A stretch of DNA of 64,000 nt from Candidatus Defluviicoccus seviourii (GTDB lineage: Bacteria; Pseudomonadota; Alphaproteobacteria; Rhodospirillales; Defluviicoccaceae). Shown here one piece after another: positions 1 through 8,114 of this stretch (position 1 is the stretch's first letter; the number at the start of each line of letters is the position of its first letter). The notes under the pieces are model-generated. The model was not told the DNA's origin. It ran no database searches and was given only the letters and a program-made list of their open reading frames with translations. A program made the position numbers and the translations under genes. The DNA lies in the NCBI GenBank assembly GCA_900609035.2, contig UXAT02000001.1:124001-188000 (forward strand). The letters run 5' to 3'.

Positions 1-234
1 AAACAGCACCGGTATCGCCGGATCGATCTGTGCGACATGATGCAGCAGGACCGCCGCTTCGGCGCCGAACGAGGACGTGAGCGCGATCCGGCCGCAGAAC
101 GTCTCGACGATCATGGCTTCGAGAAAGGCGAATGTATCGAGGTCGGCGTACCTGTTGGTCAGCTCCTCTGCACGGATACGCGCGCGCTGCATGTGCGGGG
201 GATCGACAACGCCCGCATCCTCGTTGCCCTTCAT
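1..234 (-). CDS. cysH: Phosphoadenosine/adenosine phosphosulfate reductase, N-terminal part (cut by window edge)
   Basis: Reduces (P)APS to sulfite with thioredoxin in cytoplasmic sulfate assimilation. Only the first 78 residues lie in the window. They include the family's SSFGAEAAVLLHHVAQ stretch, the start of the PAPS-reductase nucleotide-binding fold, followed by IDPAIPVLF. The ATG overlaps the TGA of the DUF934 gene in an ATGA junction, so translation is probably coupled. It is the last visible gene of a minus-strand operon that also encodes sulfite reductase, which consumes its product. The C-terminal motifs that separate APS from PAPS reductases are outside the window, so cofactor and substrate preference cannot be judged. 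Confidence 0.9.
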   Translation of the reverse strand, partial: MKGNEDAGVVDPPHMQRARIRAEELTNRYADLDTFAFLEAMIVETFCGRIALTSSFGAEAAVLLHHVAQIDPAIPVLF

Positions 235-734
235 GATTGGGACCGCCGCTGCTGGCGCAATTGAATGGCCGTCGCGCGGCTGTCAGCCGCCGTCTGATAG
301 AAGACGGAAATCTCGCTCATCGCCTGCTTCCATTCGTCGACGGCCGCGGCGTCCTTGACCTCAAAGGCGTCAAAGCCGCAGCGGTGCATGAATAACAGCT
401 GATCGCGCAGCACATTGCCGACGGCACGCAGTTCACCCTTGAATCCGAAACGTTCGCGCAACAGCCGCGCGGTGGAATAGGCGCGGCCGTCGCGAAAGGT
501 CGGAAACTCGAGCGCAATCAGCGCGAGGAGCGGGAGATCGGCTGCGACGGCAGCCGCAGGGTCCGCCGCGGCGAGGCAAACCCCTAAGCCATTCGTGCGG
601 GCAATGAGGTCCGCACGCTCGTCGCGCCAGCGCTTCAGCGACACGATGATGGCGCCCTGCGCAGGCAGCGGTTCGCCATCGGCTAGGGAGATCCACGGAT
701 CGTCGACCAGGGAGCCGCTCTTAAGCAGTGGCAT
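231..734 (-). CDS. DUF934 family protein of the sulfite-reduction operon
   Basis: A 167-residue cytoplasmic protein of the DUF934 family, which is habitually encoded between sulfite reductase and cysH in alpha- and betaproteobacteria. No catalytic role is established; it may assist electron delivery or assembly of sulfite reductase (inference). The ATG at 734 starts MPLLKSGSLVDDPW and lies inside the end of the sulfite reductase gene (14-nt overlap). The stop overlaps the cysH start. Conserved-looking segments are the central FPTFRDGRAYSTARLLRERF and the later LRAVGNVLRDQLLFMHRCGF. The tight overlaps on both sides indicate an operon. Confidence 0.85.
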   Translation of the reverse strand: MPLLKSGSLVDDPWISLADGEPLPAQGAIIVSLKRWRDERADLIARTNGLGVCLAAADPAAAVAADLPLLALIALEFPTFRDGRAYSTARLLRERFGFKGELRAVGNVLRDQLLFMHRCGFDAFEVKDAAAVDEWKQAMSEISVFYQTAADSRATAIQLRQQRRSQS

Positions 735-2376
735 ATAGGCTCTCCTTGAACGGCGCCAAGCCGACGCGGCGGTAGGTATCGAGGAAGCGCTCGCCGTTCC
801 GCCTGTGCGTGCGGTAGGTCTCGATGATGGTCTCGACGGCGTCGACGACCTGATCGGCGGCAAAGGCCGGCCCGACCAGCGCACCGAGTGCGGCGTCCTC
901 GGCCGAGCTGCCGCCGAGCGTGATCTGGTAGAACTCCTCGCCCTTCTTATCGACGCCCAGGATGCCGATGTGGCCGACGTGATGATGGCCGCAGGCATTG
1001 ATGCAGCCGGAAATGTTGAGCCGGAGCTCGCCGATATCGTGAGCGCGGTCGAGATCGCGGAAACGCTCGCTCAAGCGCTGGGCAACTGGGATCGAGCGGG
1101 CATTGGCGAGCGAGCAGAAATCGAGCCCGGGGCAGGCGATGATGTCGCTCACGCGGCCGATGTTGGCAGTGGCGAGGCCGAGAGCGACCAGTGCTCGCCA
1201 TAAATCCGGCAGATCGGCACGCGGGACATGGGCCAGGATCAGGTTCTGGTGATGAGAGACGCGGATCTCGCTGAAGCTGTAGCGGTCGGCCAAGTCCGCG
1301 ATCGCGTCCATCTGCTCCGCGGTCGCATCGCCGGGCACGCCGCCGGCCGGCTTCAGGGACAGCGTGACGATCGCGTAGCCTTGCTGCCAGTGAGCCTCGA
1401 CGTTGGTCCGGGTCCAGGCGGCGAAGGCCTCGTTGCGGCGGCGTTCGGCCTCGTACCCCGGTGCCTCGGCGGGAAGGTTCGCAAACGGCGGCGGCGCGAA
1501 GTAGCGCCCGATCCGCTCCTGCTCACCCGCCGGCAGTTCGACCGGGCCATCCTTGATCAGCGCCCATTCGTCCTCGATCATTTGGGTCAAGGTTTCCGTG
1601 CCGACCTCGTGGACGAGGATCTTGATCCGCGCTTTATAGAGGTTGTCGCGCCGGCCGAGCTGGTTGTAGACGCGCAAGACCGCCTCAAGATACGAGAGCA
1701 AGTAGCGCCGCGGCAGGAAGGAACGGACGACCTTGGCGATCATCGGCGTGCGGCCCTGACCGCCGCCGACGGCGACCTCGAAGCCGACCTCGCCAGCATC
1801 GTTGCGGACAATCTTGAGGCCGATGTCGTGCACGGCGACGGCAGCGCGATCGGTGGGCGCGCCGGTGACGGCAATCTTGAACTTGCGCGGCAGGAACGAG
1901 AATTCCGGATGCAGCGTCGACCACTGGCGGATGATCTCGCAGGTTACGCGCGGATCCTCGATCTCATCCGCGGCAGCACCGGCAAAAGCGTCGGCAGTGA
2001 CATTGCGGATGCAGTTACCGCTGGTCTGAATGGCGTGCATCTCGACGTTGGCGAGCGCCAAGAGGATGTCCGGAATGTCCGCCAGCGCCGGCCAGTTGAA
2101 CTGAATGTTCTGCCGGGTGGTGAAATGGCCGTAGCCCTTGTCGTAGCGGCGCGCGATTTCGGCGAGCGCCCGCAGCTGGCGTGACGACAAGGTACCGTAG
2201 GGAATGGCAACCCGAAGCATGTACGCATGCAACTGCAGATAGAGGCCGTTCATCAGCCGCAAGGGGCGGAACTCGTCCTCGCTCAAGCTGCCGTTCAGCC
2301 GCCGCGCAACCTGGTCGCGGAATTGCTCGACGCGCTGGTGCACGAAGGCGGCGTCAAACTCGTCGTAGCGGTACAT
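721..2376 (-). CDS. cysI: Sulfite reductase hemoprotein (nitrite/sulfite reductase family)
   Basis: Six-electron reduction of sulfite to sulfide using siroheme and a coupled 4Fe-4S cluster, in the cytoplasm. The 551 residues match single-chain nitrite/sulfite reductases. Two ferredoxin-like half domains sit near residues 45-110 and 325-390. Cluster and siroheme ligands are visible as CPGLDFC (C415, C421) and CINAC (C458, C462). Substrate-side residues GHFTTRQNIQFNW lie near 83-95. No flavoprotein (cysJ) subunit is next to it, so the electron donor is unclear, possibly ferredoxin. It starts 14 nt after the DUF2849 gene and overlaps DUF934. Neighbouring cysH favours sulfite over nitrite as substrate. 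Confidence 0.93.
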   Translation of the reverse strand: MYRYDEFDAAFVHQRVEQFRDQVARRLNGSLSEDEFRPLRLMNGLYLQLHAYMLRVAIPYGTLSSRQLRALAEIARRYDKGYGHFTTRQNIQFNWPALADIPDILLALANVEMHAIQTSGNCIRNVTADAFAGAAADEIEDPRVTCEIIRQWSTLHPEFSFLPRKFKIAVTGAPTDRAAVAVHDIGLKIVRNDAGEVGFEVAVGGGQGRTPMIAKVVRSFLPRRYLLSYLEAVLRVYNQLGRRDNLYKARIKILVHEVGTETLTQMIEDEWALIKDGPVELPAGEQERIGRYFAPPPFANLPAEAPGYEAERRRNEAFAAWTRTNVEAHWQQGYAIVTLSLKPAGGVPGDATAEQMDAIADLADRYSFSEIRVSHHQNLILAHVPRADLPDLWRALVALGLATANIGRVSDIIACPGLDFCSLANARSIPVAQRLSERFRDLDRAHDIGELRLNISGCINACGHHHVGHIGILGVDKKGEEFYQITLGGSSAEDAALGALVGPAFAADQVVDAVETIIETYRTHRRNGERFLDTYRRVGLAPFKESLYATA

Positions 2377-2390
2377 GGGTTCGGTCGTCC

Positions 2391-2684
2391 CTAAACGTAT
2401 TTCAAGGTCTGTTCGCTGCCCGCTGTCGGGCCGGCGGCGCGGATGCGTTCGCGCAGACGGTCGGCTCGGATGTGCCCGCCGGAAACGGCCGCATCGATGA
2501 GGTAGGGGCCGACGACGGTGCCGGCAGCGACCGCGCGCTCGCCGGCAGCCACCAACTCGGCGCGGCTCGCTTCATCGTCGCTGACCCAGCTGTCGTCAAT
2601 CCGCTCCGACCAGCCGCCATCGCGGGTGAAGAATACGACGATTCCGTCGCGGAGCCGGTTCGCGGTCAGGATTTGCGGCTTCAT
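2391..2684 (-). CDS. DUF2849 domain protein, first gene of the sulfite-reduction operon
   Basis: A 97-residue protein of the DUF2849 family, a small alphaproteobacterial family usually found just upstream of sulfite reductase. Its biochemical role is unknown. It begins MKPQILTANRLRDGIVVFF and has no membrane segment or signal peptide. It is read first in the operon, 14 nt before sulfite reductase, with a good promoter about 70 nt upstream. Family assignment rests on recognisable sequence and on context. Confidence 0.8.
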   Translation of the reverse strand: MKPQILTANRLRDGIVVFFTRDGGWSERIDDSWVSDDEASRAELVAAGERAVAAGTVVGPYLIDAAVSGGHIRADRLRERIRAAGPTAGSEQTLKYV

Positions 2685-2755
2685 CGCCCGTTTCTCAACA
2701 TGTCTGCCGTTCGGATTGCCCCCTTGGCCTTGACGTCGATCGTCGCCGAAGCGGG

Positions 2756-2801
2756 ATTATACAACACTAAATATGATGTGTTTGCGATCAGGTAATCATA
2801 T
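2756..2801 (-). promoter_or_regulatory. Promoter and operator-like inverted repeat of the sulfite-reduction operon, in the 2685-3009 gap
   Basis: Reading minus, a perfect TATAAT -10 lies at 2761-2756, about 70 nt before the DUF2849 start. Just upstream is the 7-bp inverted repeat ATATGAT (2771-2777) / ATCATAT (2795-2801), covering the -35 area. The segment 2755-2835 is strikingly AT-rich against its surroundings. The rest of the 325-nt gap holds no gene I can support. Its plus-strand end carries AAGGGG shortly before the ATP-grasp start at 3010. The regulator is unknown; a sulfur or cysteine regulator would fit (inference). Confidence 0.6.
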
Positions 2802-3009
2802 CATTGTGTAGAAATATTCATATTACAAACATGAGATGTTGTTCATCTCCTTGGCGTTCGGGCATGCCCCCACCGCTACTGCCCGCGCGCTCACTTAACC
2901 CTCCCTTTACTGCGATCTGCCAGAGTGGGCCGGCCAAATGGGTTAGCCGGCATCGTGGCTCCCGATCACGCCGTTTCGAATGTTTGTCAGCAAGGGGTAG
3001 GCCTCCGTC

Positions 3010-4230
3010 ATGAACAGCACTCTCTTGGAGAAGGCTCCAAATCCTGTGAAGCAGGCGCGCTCCCCGCTGCCGCCCCGCCGCGTCGGCCGCGAGCAGGAGC
3101 TGCATGATCAGCTCAGCACTCTGCTTTCCAAGATCAACCTGGCGGTGATCTACGGCGGAAACAAGACGGAAGATGGCGCCGTCATCAACCAGATTGGCAA
3201 CCCGCGTTCCTGGAAGAGCTATCAGGCGGTGGCCGAAGATATCGCCAGTGCCCTGGAGCGGATCGGCTGCCGCAACGTCATTCTCCTGCCCGACGATATG
3301 CGTTTGGGCGACAGGCTGCGGGCCGAGAAGGTTCACCTGGCATGGCTCAACACCGGCGGGGTGCAGGGCTACAACTCGATGGCCCATGCCTCAGCGATGC
3401 TGGAGCTGTTCGGGGTTCCCTATGTCGGCCACGATCCGCTGACAGCTGGCCTTCTCGATAGCAAGCATGTGTTCAAGCAGGCGCTCAAGGCTTGCGGCAT
3501 CCCGACGGCGCCGTTCGTCACCTGGCACTTGGCGCGCGGGCCGTTCGTCCCGAAGCAGAACCCCGCGTTCAAGCGCCAGTTCAAGAATCACACCGGACCC
3601 TTTGTCGTTAAGCCGGTTTCTGGCCGCGCGTCACACCACGTCAAAGTGATTGACCGGGCCGAAGACCTGACCGACGCGGTCAACGAAATCTTCCTTGTGA
3701 CGGAGAACCACGTCCTCATCGAAGGCTACCTGCCGGGTCGTGAGTTCTGCGTGGCCGTCTGCGGGCCGGTCGTGTTCCGCTACGGCCAGGTGCATCGGTA
3801 CAGCGGCCCGTTTGTCTTCGCCGAAATCGAGCGCGTCCTCGAAGCGGATGAGAAGATCTTCACGTCGATGGACCTGCGGCCGATCACCCGCAGCCGCGTC
3901 CGTGGCCTGTCACCGGAAACCGATCCCGAGGAAGTGCGGCAGCTGGAAACCCTGGGACGCCGGGTGTTCGAGGATCTCTCGCTCGAGACCCTGGTCCGTC
4001 TTGATGTTCGCGCCGACGAGAACGGCAAGATGTACGTGCTGGAGGCCAATCCGAAGCCGGACCTCAAGGCGCCGACGGCGGAGAAGACCAGCCTCGTCTG
4101 CGCCAGCCTCCAGCAGTTCGGCATGAGCTACGACGATCTGGTGTTTTCGCTTCTGGCGGACCGCATCGATCTCCTGTTCGCCTGCCGGCGCGGCACCGTC
4201 CATGAACTGATCAAGCTGCTGCAGGTCTAA
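3010..4230 (+). CDS. ATP-grasp ligase related to D-alanine-D-alanine ligase
   Basis: 406 residues. An N-terminal Ddl-like domain includes NLAVIYGGNKTEDGAV (about 42-57) and the substrate-side HLAWLNTGGVQGYNSM. The ATP-grasp fold follows, with GPFVVKPVSGRASHHVKVID, the hinge-like VLIEGYLPGREFCVAV, and the metal-binding RLDVRADENGKMYVLEANPK. The family should join a carboxylate to an amine through an acyl phosphate. The C-terminal Ddl signature is altered (NPKPDLKAPTAEKTSL in place of the usual NxxPGxTxxS), and it sits in a signalling cluster rather than a mur/fts cluster. It is therefore probably not the housekeeping ligase. Its gene is 27 nt upstream of the sensor-MFS gene and co-directional. 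Its product could be a peptide-like molecule handled by that transporter (inference). Confidence 0.75.
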   Translation: MNSTLLEKAPNPVKQARSPLPPRRVGREQELHDQLSTLLSKINLAVIYGGNKTEDGAVINQIGNPRSWKSYQAVAEDIASALERIGCRNVILLPDDMRLGDRLRAEKVHLAWLNTGGVQGYNSMAHASAMLELFGVPYVGHDPLTAGLLDSKHVFKQALKACGIPTAPFVTWHLARGPFVPKQNPAFKRQFKNHTGPFVVKPVSGRASHHVKVIDRAEDLTDAVNEIFLVTENHVLIEGYLPGREFCVAVCGPVVFRYGQVHRYSGPFVFAEIERVLEADEKIFTSMDLRPITRSRVRGLSPETDPEEVRQLETLGRRVFEDLSLETLVRLDVRADENGKMYVLEANPKPDLKAPTAEKTSLVCASLQQFGMSYDDLVFSLLADRIDLLFACRRGTVHELIKLLQV

Positions 4231-4257
4231 GCTCTCTCAGCTTTGAGAAACCGATCG

Positions 4258-6717
4258 ATGGCAAAATCCGAGGCGAGCGGCCGGATCATCAACGTGCTCA
4301 CCATGTTTCTGGTGGCCGGCCTTTCGCTCGCCCTGCTGCTCTACATCGCGTTCGGCGAAGCTCACCGTACCTTCGCCCAATTCTACGTCGAGAAGATGGC
4401 GGCGCAGGGCGCTGTCGTGCAGACGGCGATCGAAAAGCAGCTGCGCCTGGGGTTGCCGCTCGAACAGTACGCCGGTTTCTCGCTGGTCGCCGGCCGCGTC
4501 AACGATTCCGACCCGACGGTCGTCTCGATTGTTGCTTTCGACGCTAAGGGCGAGGCGGTTTTTGTTGCCGGTTCACGGTTGGATCTGCTCACCGATCCGG
4601 CAACGATCAGCCGGCCGTCTTCGTCGACTTACGAGCTGCGGCAGAGCCCAAAGTATCTGCAGGTGCAACTGCCGCTCCGCAGCCGGGAGGCCCGGGTCGG
4701 GACGCTCGCCGTAACGATGGCTCGCGCCCGCATCTCCGCCGATATCCGCCATGAGTTCGACGCACTGCCGCTGCCCGCACTCCTGTTAGCGGCGGCATTC
4801 GCCGGTTTCGTCTATTTCGCCCTGACGCGCATCAAGGAGCGACGAAACGCTTGGCTGCACGGCGCCTTCTTCTTGACCTTCCTCACCATGGCCGCCGGCG
4901 TGGTGGCGCTGCTCATTTCCCTCTATGCCGAGGGGGCGCAGTCGAAGACCAGGGCGCTCGCCCAGTCCCTTGGCCAGCGGCTCTCGGATCTGGTCGCGTT
5001 CAACGTCAATATCAAGGACATCCGCGGCCTCGATCGGACGCTCGCTGAATATCGACAGGTCAATCCGGAAATCAGCGCGGCCGCCCTTACCGTCAACGGC
5101 GTCGTTCAGCTTCACACCGATCCGAGGCGTGTCGGCGCGTGCTGGGTCGGCAAAGACGATGACTACAACTATCGGGTCGATCTGACGCCACCAGAAGCGC
5201 GCGAACGCATCGAGGTTGCCGTCGCCTTGCCGACACGGATCGTGGCTGATCAACTCGTGCGATGTATCAAGAACTTCGCCGCACTCTTTGTCGCGTCAGC
5301 GTTTCTCGCCGGCGTTTTCCTGCAGCTTGCGCATTCGGTCAACGCGAACGGCCGGGAAAACCAGCCGGCCCGCAAGCTTGCCGGTACGGAAGGCACCTAC
5401 GCGCTCAACCTGGTAAAGCCGGTCTTCTTCGGTGCGATTTTCCTGGAGAACCTCACCTATGCCTTTCTCCCAAAGCACGTTGACGCACTGATCGCATCCG
5501 AAGGCCTGTCGTCCGCCTTCGTTTCGGTGCCCTTTGTCGCCTATTGGATCAGCTTTGCGCTCATCCTGCTGCCGGCCGGATACTTGGCGGAAAAAATCAA
5601 TCCGCGACCATTGATTTATGGCGGTCTGGCGCTAGCCGGGCTCGCAATGCTGATGCTGGAGCTGGAACCCGGCTTTGCGATGTTTGTCGGCGCCCGGCTG
5701 ATGGCCGGTGTCGGCCAGGGTCTCCTGTTCATCGGCGTCCAGACCTACATCCTGATCGTGGCGCCCGCCAACAAGAAGACGCAAGGCAACGCCATCATCG
5801 TCATGGGTTACCAGGGCGGCATGATCTCCGGCATGGCGATCGGCTCACTGCTGGTCGGCTCACTCGGCGCCGAAGGCGTTTTCATGATTGCCGCACTCGT
5901 GGCGATCGGGCTGGCAGTCTACGTCTTCTTCTGCGTGCCTCACTACGATGCGCCCGAAGGTTGCAAGCTTGCGCCGGCGTCGCCGAAGGAATTCGCGCGC
6001 TCACTGGGGATGGTCGTGCGTGATCGCGACTTCCTGGCAACGATGTTGTGCATTGGCATTCCGGCGAAAGCCGTACTGACCGGAATTATCGTCTTCGCGC
6101 TGCCCTTGCTGCTCAACCAGCAGAATTTTCCGCAAGAGGATATCGGCCAGATCGTGATGGTCTACGCCGCCGCCGTGATGGTCGCGAGCGTCTTGGCGTC
6201 GCGCCATGTTGACCACACCGGCCGGACGACGAACGTCTTGGTGTGTGGCGCCATCGCGAGCGGTATCGGCCTCATCATCATCGGCGTGATTGGCCTCAGC
6301 GGCCTCAGTCTTGGCGGCGTTGCGCACGTAGAGCTGCAAATGCCGCCCGCGTTCACGAGTGGCGTCAAGAGCTTTCTTGTCCTTAAGGAGGCCAGCGCCT
6401 CGACCATCGCCCTTCTGGTGGGAGTCCTCCTCGTCGGCTTCGGTCACGGCGGCATTAATGCTCCGGTGATCACCCATGTCGCCGCGTCGCAGCTGGCGAC
6501 GCGGGTCGGGCAGAGCCCGGTGGCGGCTGCCTATCGCTTCCTCGAGCGGATCGGCCACGTTGCCGGTCCGATGTTGGCGGGACAGCTCCTTTACCTCAGC
6601 GACCAGAGCCCGCTCGTCATCGCCTGGAGCGGTCTCGCGTTAATCATTCTTGGAGCCTCTTTCGCTACCTTCTCACTTTCACATGGTTTCTTTATCTCCA
6701 AGGGAGCACGAGCATGA
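4258..6717 (+). CDS. MFS transporter with N-terminal double Cache-like extracytoplasmic sensor region
   Basis: 819 residues from the ATG at 4258 (a TTG at 4243 is also possible). TM1 lies near 10-32. A periplasmic segment of about 140 residues follows, containing VSIVAFDAKGEAVFVAGS, then TM2 and TM3 (about 174-225). A second periplasmic segment of about 110 residues contains GLDRTLAEYRQVNPEISAAA and LTVNGVVQLHTDP, typical of Cache-like folds. TM4 precedes a roughly 12-helix MFS domain (about 385-815) with GYLAEKINPRPLIYGG and RLMAGVGQGLLFIG. Fusion of receptor-type sensing domains to a major facilitator is unusual; transport may be gated by ligand, or the MFS part may itself be a sensor. The gene overlaps the next by 4 nt (ATGA), so both are surely co-translated. 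Substrate unknown. Confidence 0.8.
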   Translation: MAKSEASGRIINVLTMFLVAGLSLALLLYIAFGEAHRTFAQFYVEKMAAQGAVVQTAIEKQLRLGLPLEQYAGFSLVAGRVNDSDPTVVSIVAFDAKGEAVFVAGSRLDLLTDPATISRPSSSTYELRQSPKYLQVQLPLRSREARVGTLAVTMARARISADIRHEFDALPLPALLLAAAFAGFVYFALTRIKERRNAWLHGAFFLTFLTMAAGVVALLISLYAEGAQSKTRALAQSLGQRLSDLVAFNVNIKDIRGLDRTLAEYRQVNPEISAAALTVNGVVQLHTDPRRVGACWVGKDDDYNYRVDLTPPEARERIEVAVALPTRIVADQLVRCIKNFAALFVASAFLAGVFLQLAHSVNANGRENQPARKLAGTEGTYALNLVKPVFFGAIFLENLTYAFLPKHVDALIASEGLSSAFVSVPFVAYWISFALILLPAGYLAEKINPRPLIYGGLALAGLAMLMLELEPGFAMFVGARLMAGVGQGLLFIGVQTYILIVAPANKKTQGNAIIVMGYQGGMISGMAIGSLLVGSLGAEGVFMIAALVAIGLAVYVFFCVPHYDAPEGCKLAPASPKEFARSLGMVVRDRDFLATMLCIGIPAKAVLTGIIVFALPLLLNQQNFPQEDIGQIVMVYAAAVMVASVLASRHVDHTGRTTNVLVCGAIASGIGLIIIGVIGLSGLSLGGVAHVELQMPPAFTSGVKSFLVLKEASASTIALLVGVLLVGFGHGGINAPVITHVAASQLATRVGQSPVAAAYRFLERIGHVAGPMLAGQLLYLSDQSPLVIAWSGLALIILGASFATFSLSHGFFISKGARA

Positions 6718-7922
6718 CCCCGAGGTCGGCTTTCCTAAGGCAGGGCGCAAGAGTGGCTTTGCTTCTGCTTTGCTTCATCTCCATTCTCCCTCTGGCTCGC
6801 CCCGCTGCGGCCGCGCCGGCTTATGCCGTGTGGTTTCGCTTTGCGCCGGAGGTCGAGGAGAACTGGAAATTTGCCGAGGTAACAGGTGATCCCAATCAGG
6901 TGATCATCACGCCCAAGTACGCGCCGCCGAACGTTGGCCGCAAACGCATCTTCGTTCTCTACCCCTCAGCTTCGTACGCCTACGACATCGCCATGAGCAC
7001 GGTGCTGCAGAGCTTTGCCGAAAAGCGGCTGAACGTGGAGTTCACTGCGTTCACCTATGGCGGCAAGTCCGACATCGGCAAGCAAGCGCTGGCGCTGGCC
7101 GAGGGCGGTTACAACCTCATCTTGTCGATGGGTTCGCAGTCGACCGCATGGTTGTGGCAGAACTACAAGGGCAAGCGCCTGCCGGTGGTTTCGATTTGCT
7201 CTAAGGACCCGGTGGTCCTGGGCCAGATGACGAGCTACGATAAGGGTTCCGCCACCAACTTCGCCTTTACCTCGCTCAACACGCCGGTGCAGGTGCAGAT
7301 GGGCTATGTCCTGGAGTTGAAGCCGAGCCTTAAGAACATCGGCATCCTCGTCGACTCGCGCAATGTCAGCGCGGTCGAAACCCAGGCCAAGCCAGTGGCC
7401 GACTTCCTGCGCGCGAAGGGCGTCAATGTCCTCGACATCGCGGTCGACGGAACGGTGCAGGTGCGTGAACAGCTGGTCGCCAAGATCCGCGACGCGGTGC
7501 AGACCATGCGCAAGACCGACCCAGAACTGCAGAACAGCGCGTTCTGGATCACTGGCAGTACGTCCGTGTTCAACGAGATCGAGACGATCAACCTCGCTGC
7601 CGAGCGGGTGCCGGTGCTGAGCGTTGTCCCCGAGGTGGTGAAGCCTGGCGACAGCAGCGCCGTCCTGTCGATCGGCGTCAGCTTCGAGAGCAATGCCTTC
7701 GTCGCATCGACCTACGCCGAGAAGATCCTGACCGGCAAGTCTGCCGCCGGCGATCTGCGGGTCGGCGTGATCTCACCGCCCGATATCGCCGTCAACATGC
7801 GCCGGGCGCGCGATATCGGCCTGTCACTGCCCTTCTCCTGGTTCGAAAGCGCTGCATACGTTTACGACTACGACGGACGTGCGGTTCGCACCAAGGGTCG
7901 GTTCGCACCTTCGGATATGTGA
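6714..7922 (+). CDS. Periplasmic binding protein, ABC_sub_bind (PF04392-like) family
   Basis: 402 residues with a Sec signal peptide (hydrophobic core VALLLLCFISILPLA, likely cleavage after about residue 33 at an AAA site). Then comes a two-lobed periplasmic-binding fold: RIFVLYPSASYAYDIAMSTV, GYNLILSMGSQSTAWLWQNY and LKNIGILVDSRNVSAVETQA. The family binds small ligands, commonly of unknown identity. No ABC permease or ATPase gene is nearby. With the 4-nt overlap to the sensor-MFS gene, it may present ligand to that sensor or to the downstream kinase (inference). The 192 nt after it contain no gene and may hold the promoter of the kinase gene. Confidence 0.8.
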   Translation: MTPRSAFLRQGARVALLLLCFISILPLARPAAAAPAYAVWFRFAPEVEENWKFAEVTGDPNQVIITPKYAPPNVGRKRIFVLYPSASYAYDIAMSTVLQSFAEKRLNVEFTAFTYGGKSDIGKQALALAEGGYNLILSMGSQSTAWLWQNYKGKRLPVVSICSKDPVVLGQMTSYDKGSATNFAFTSLNTPVQVQMGYVLELKPSLKNIGILVDSRNVSAVETQAKPVADFLRAKGVNVLDIAVDGTVQVREQLVAKIRDAVQTMRKTDPELQNSAFWITGSTSVFNEIETINLAAERVPVLSVVPEVVKPGDSSAVLSIGVSFESNAFVASTYAEKILTGKSAAGDLRVGVISPPDIAVNMRRARDIGLSLPFSWFESAAYVYDYDGRAVRTKGRFAPSDM

Positions 7923-8114
7923 GAAGGCGCGTTCCCTCCGACGCAACTGCGACCTTGAAGAGTCGGGATGGTGGCTGGCGGCTGAATCCCAGCTGACGCC
8001 GCACGAGGCCTCCGTCCCGACAGACCCGACCGGCACGTGACAGCAGGGCCGCCCGAATTTCGCCGTGATGCAGTACCGGGCGCCCGATGCCTGCAACGAA
8101 TGAGAGCTGAACCG

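Noticed and set aside
3010-4230. Calling the ATP-grasp gene housekeeping ddl
   Set aside because: Altered C-terminal signature and signalling context; not near mur/fts genes.
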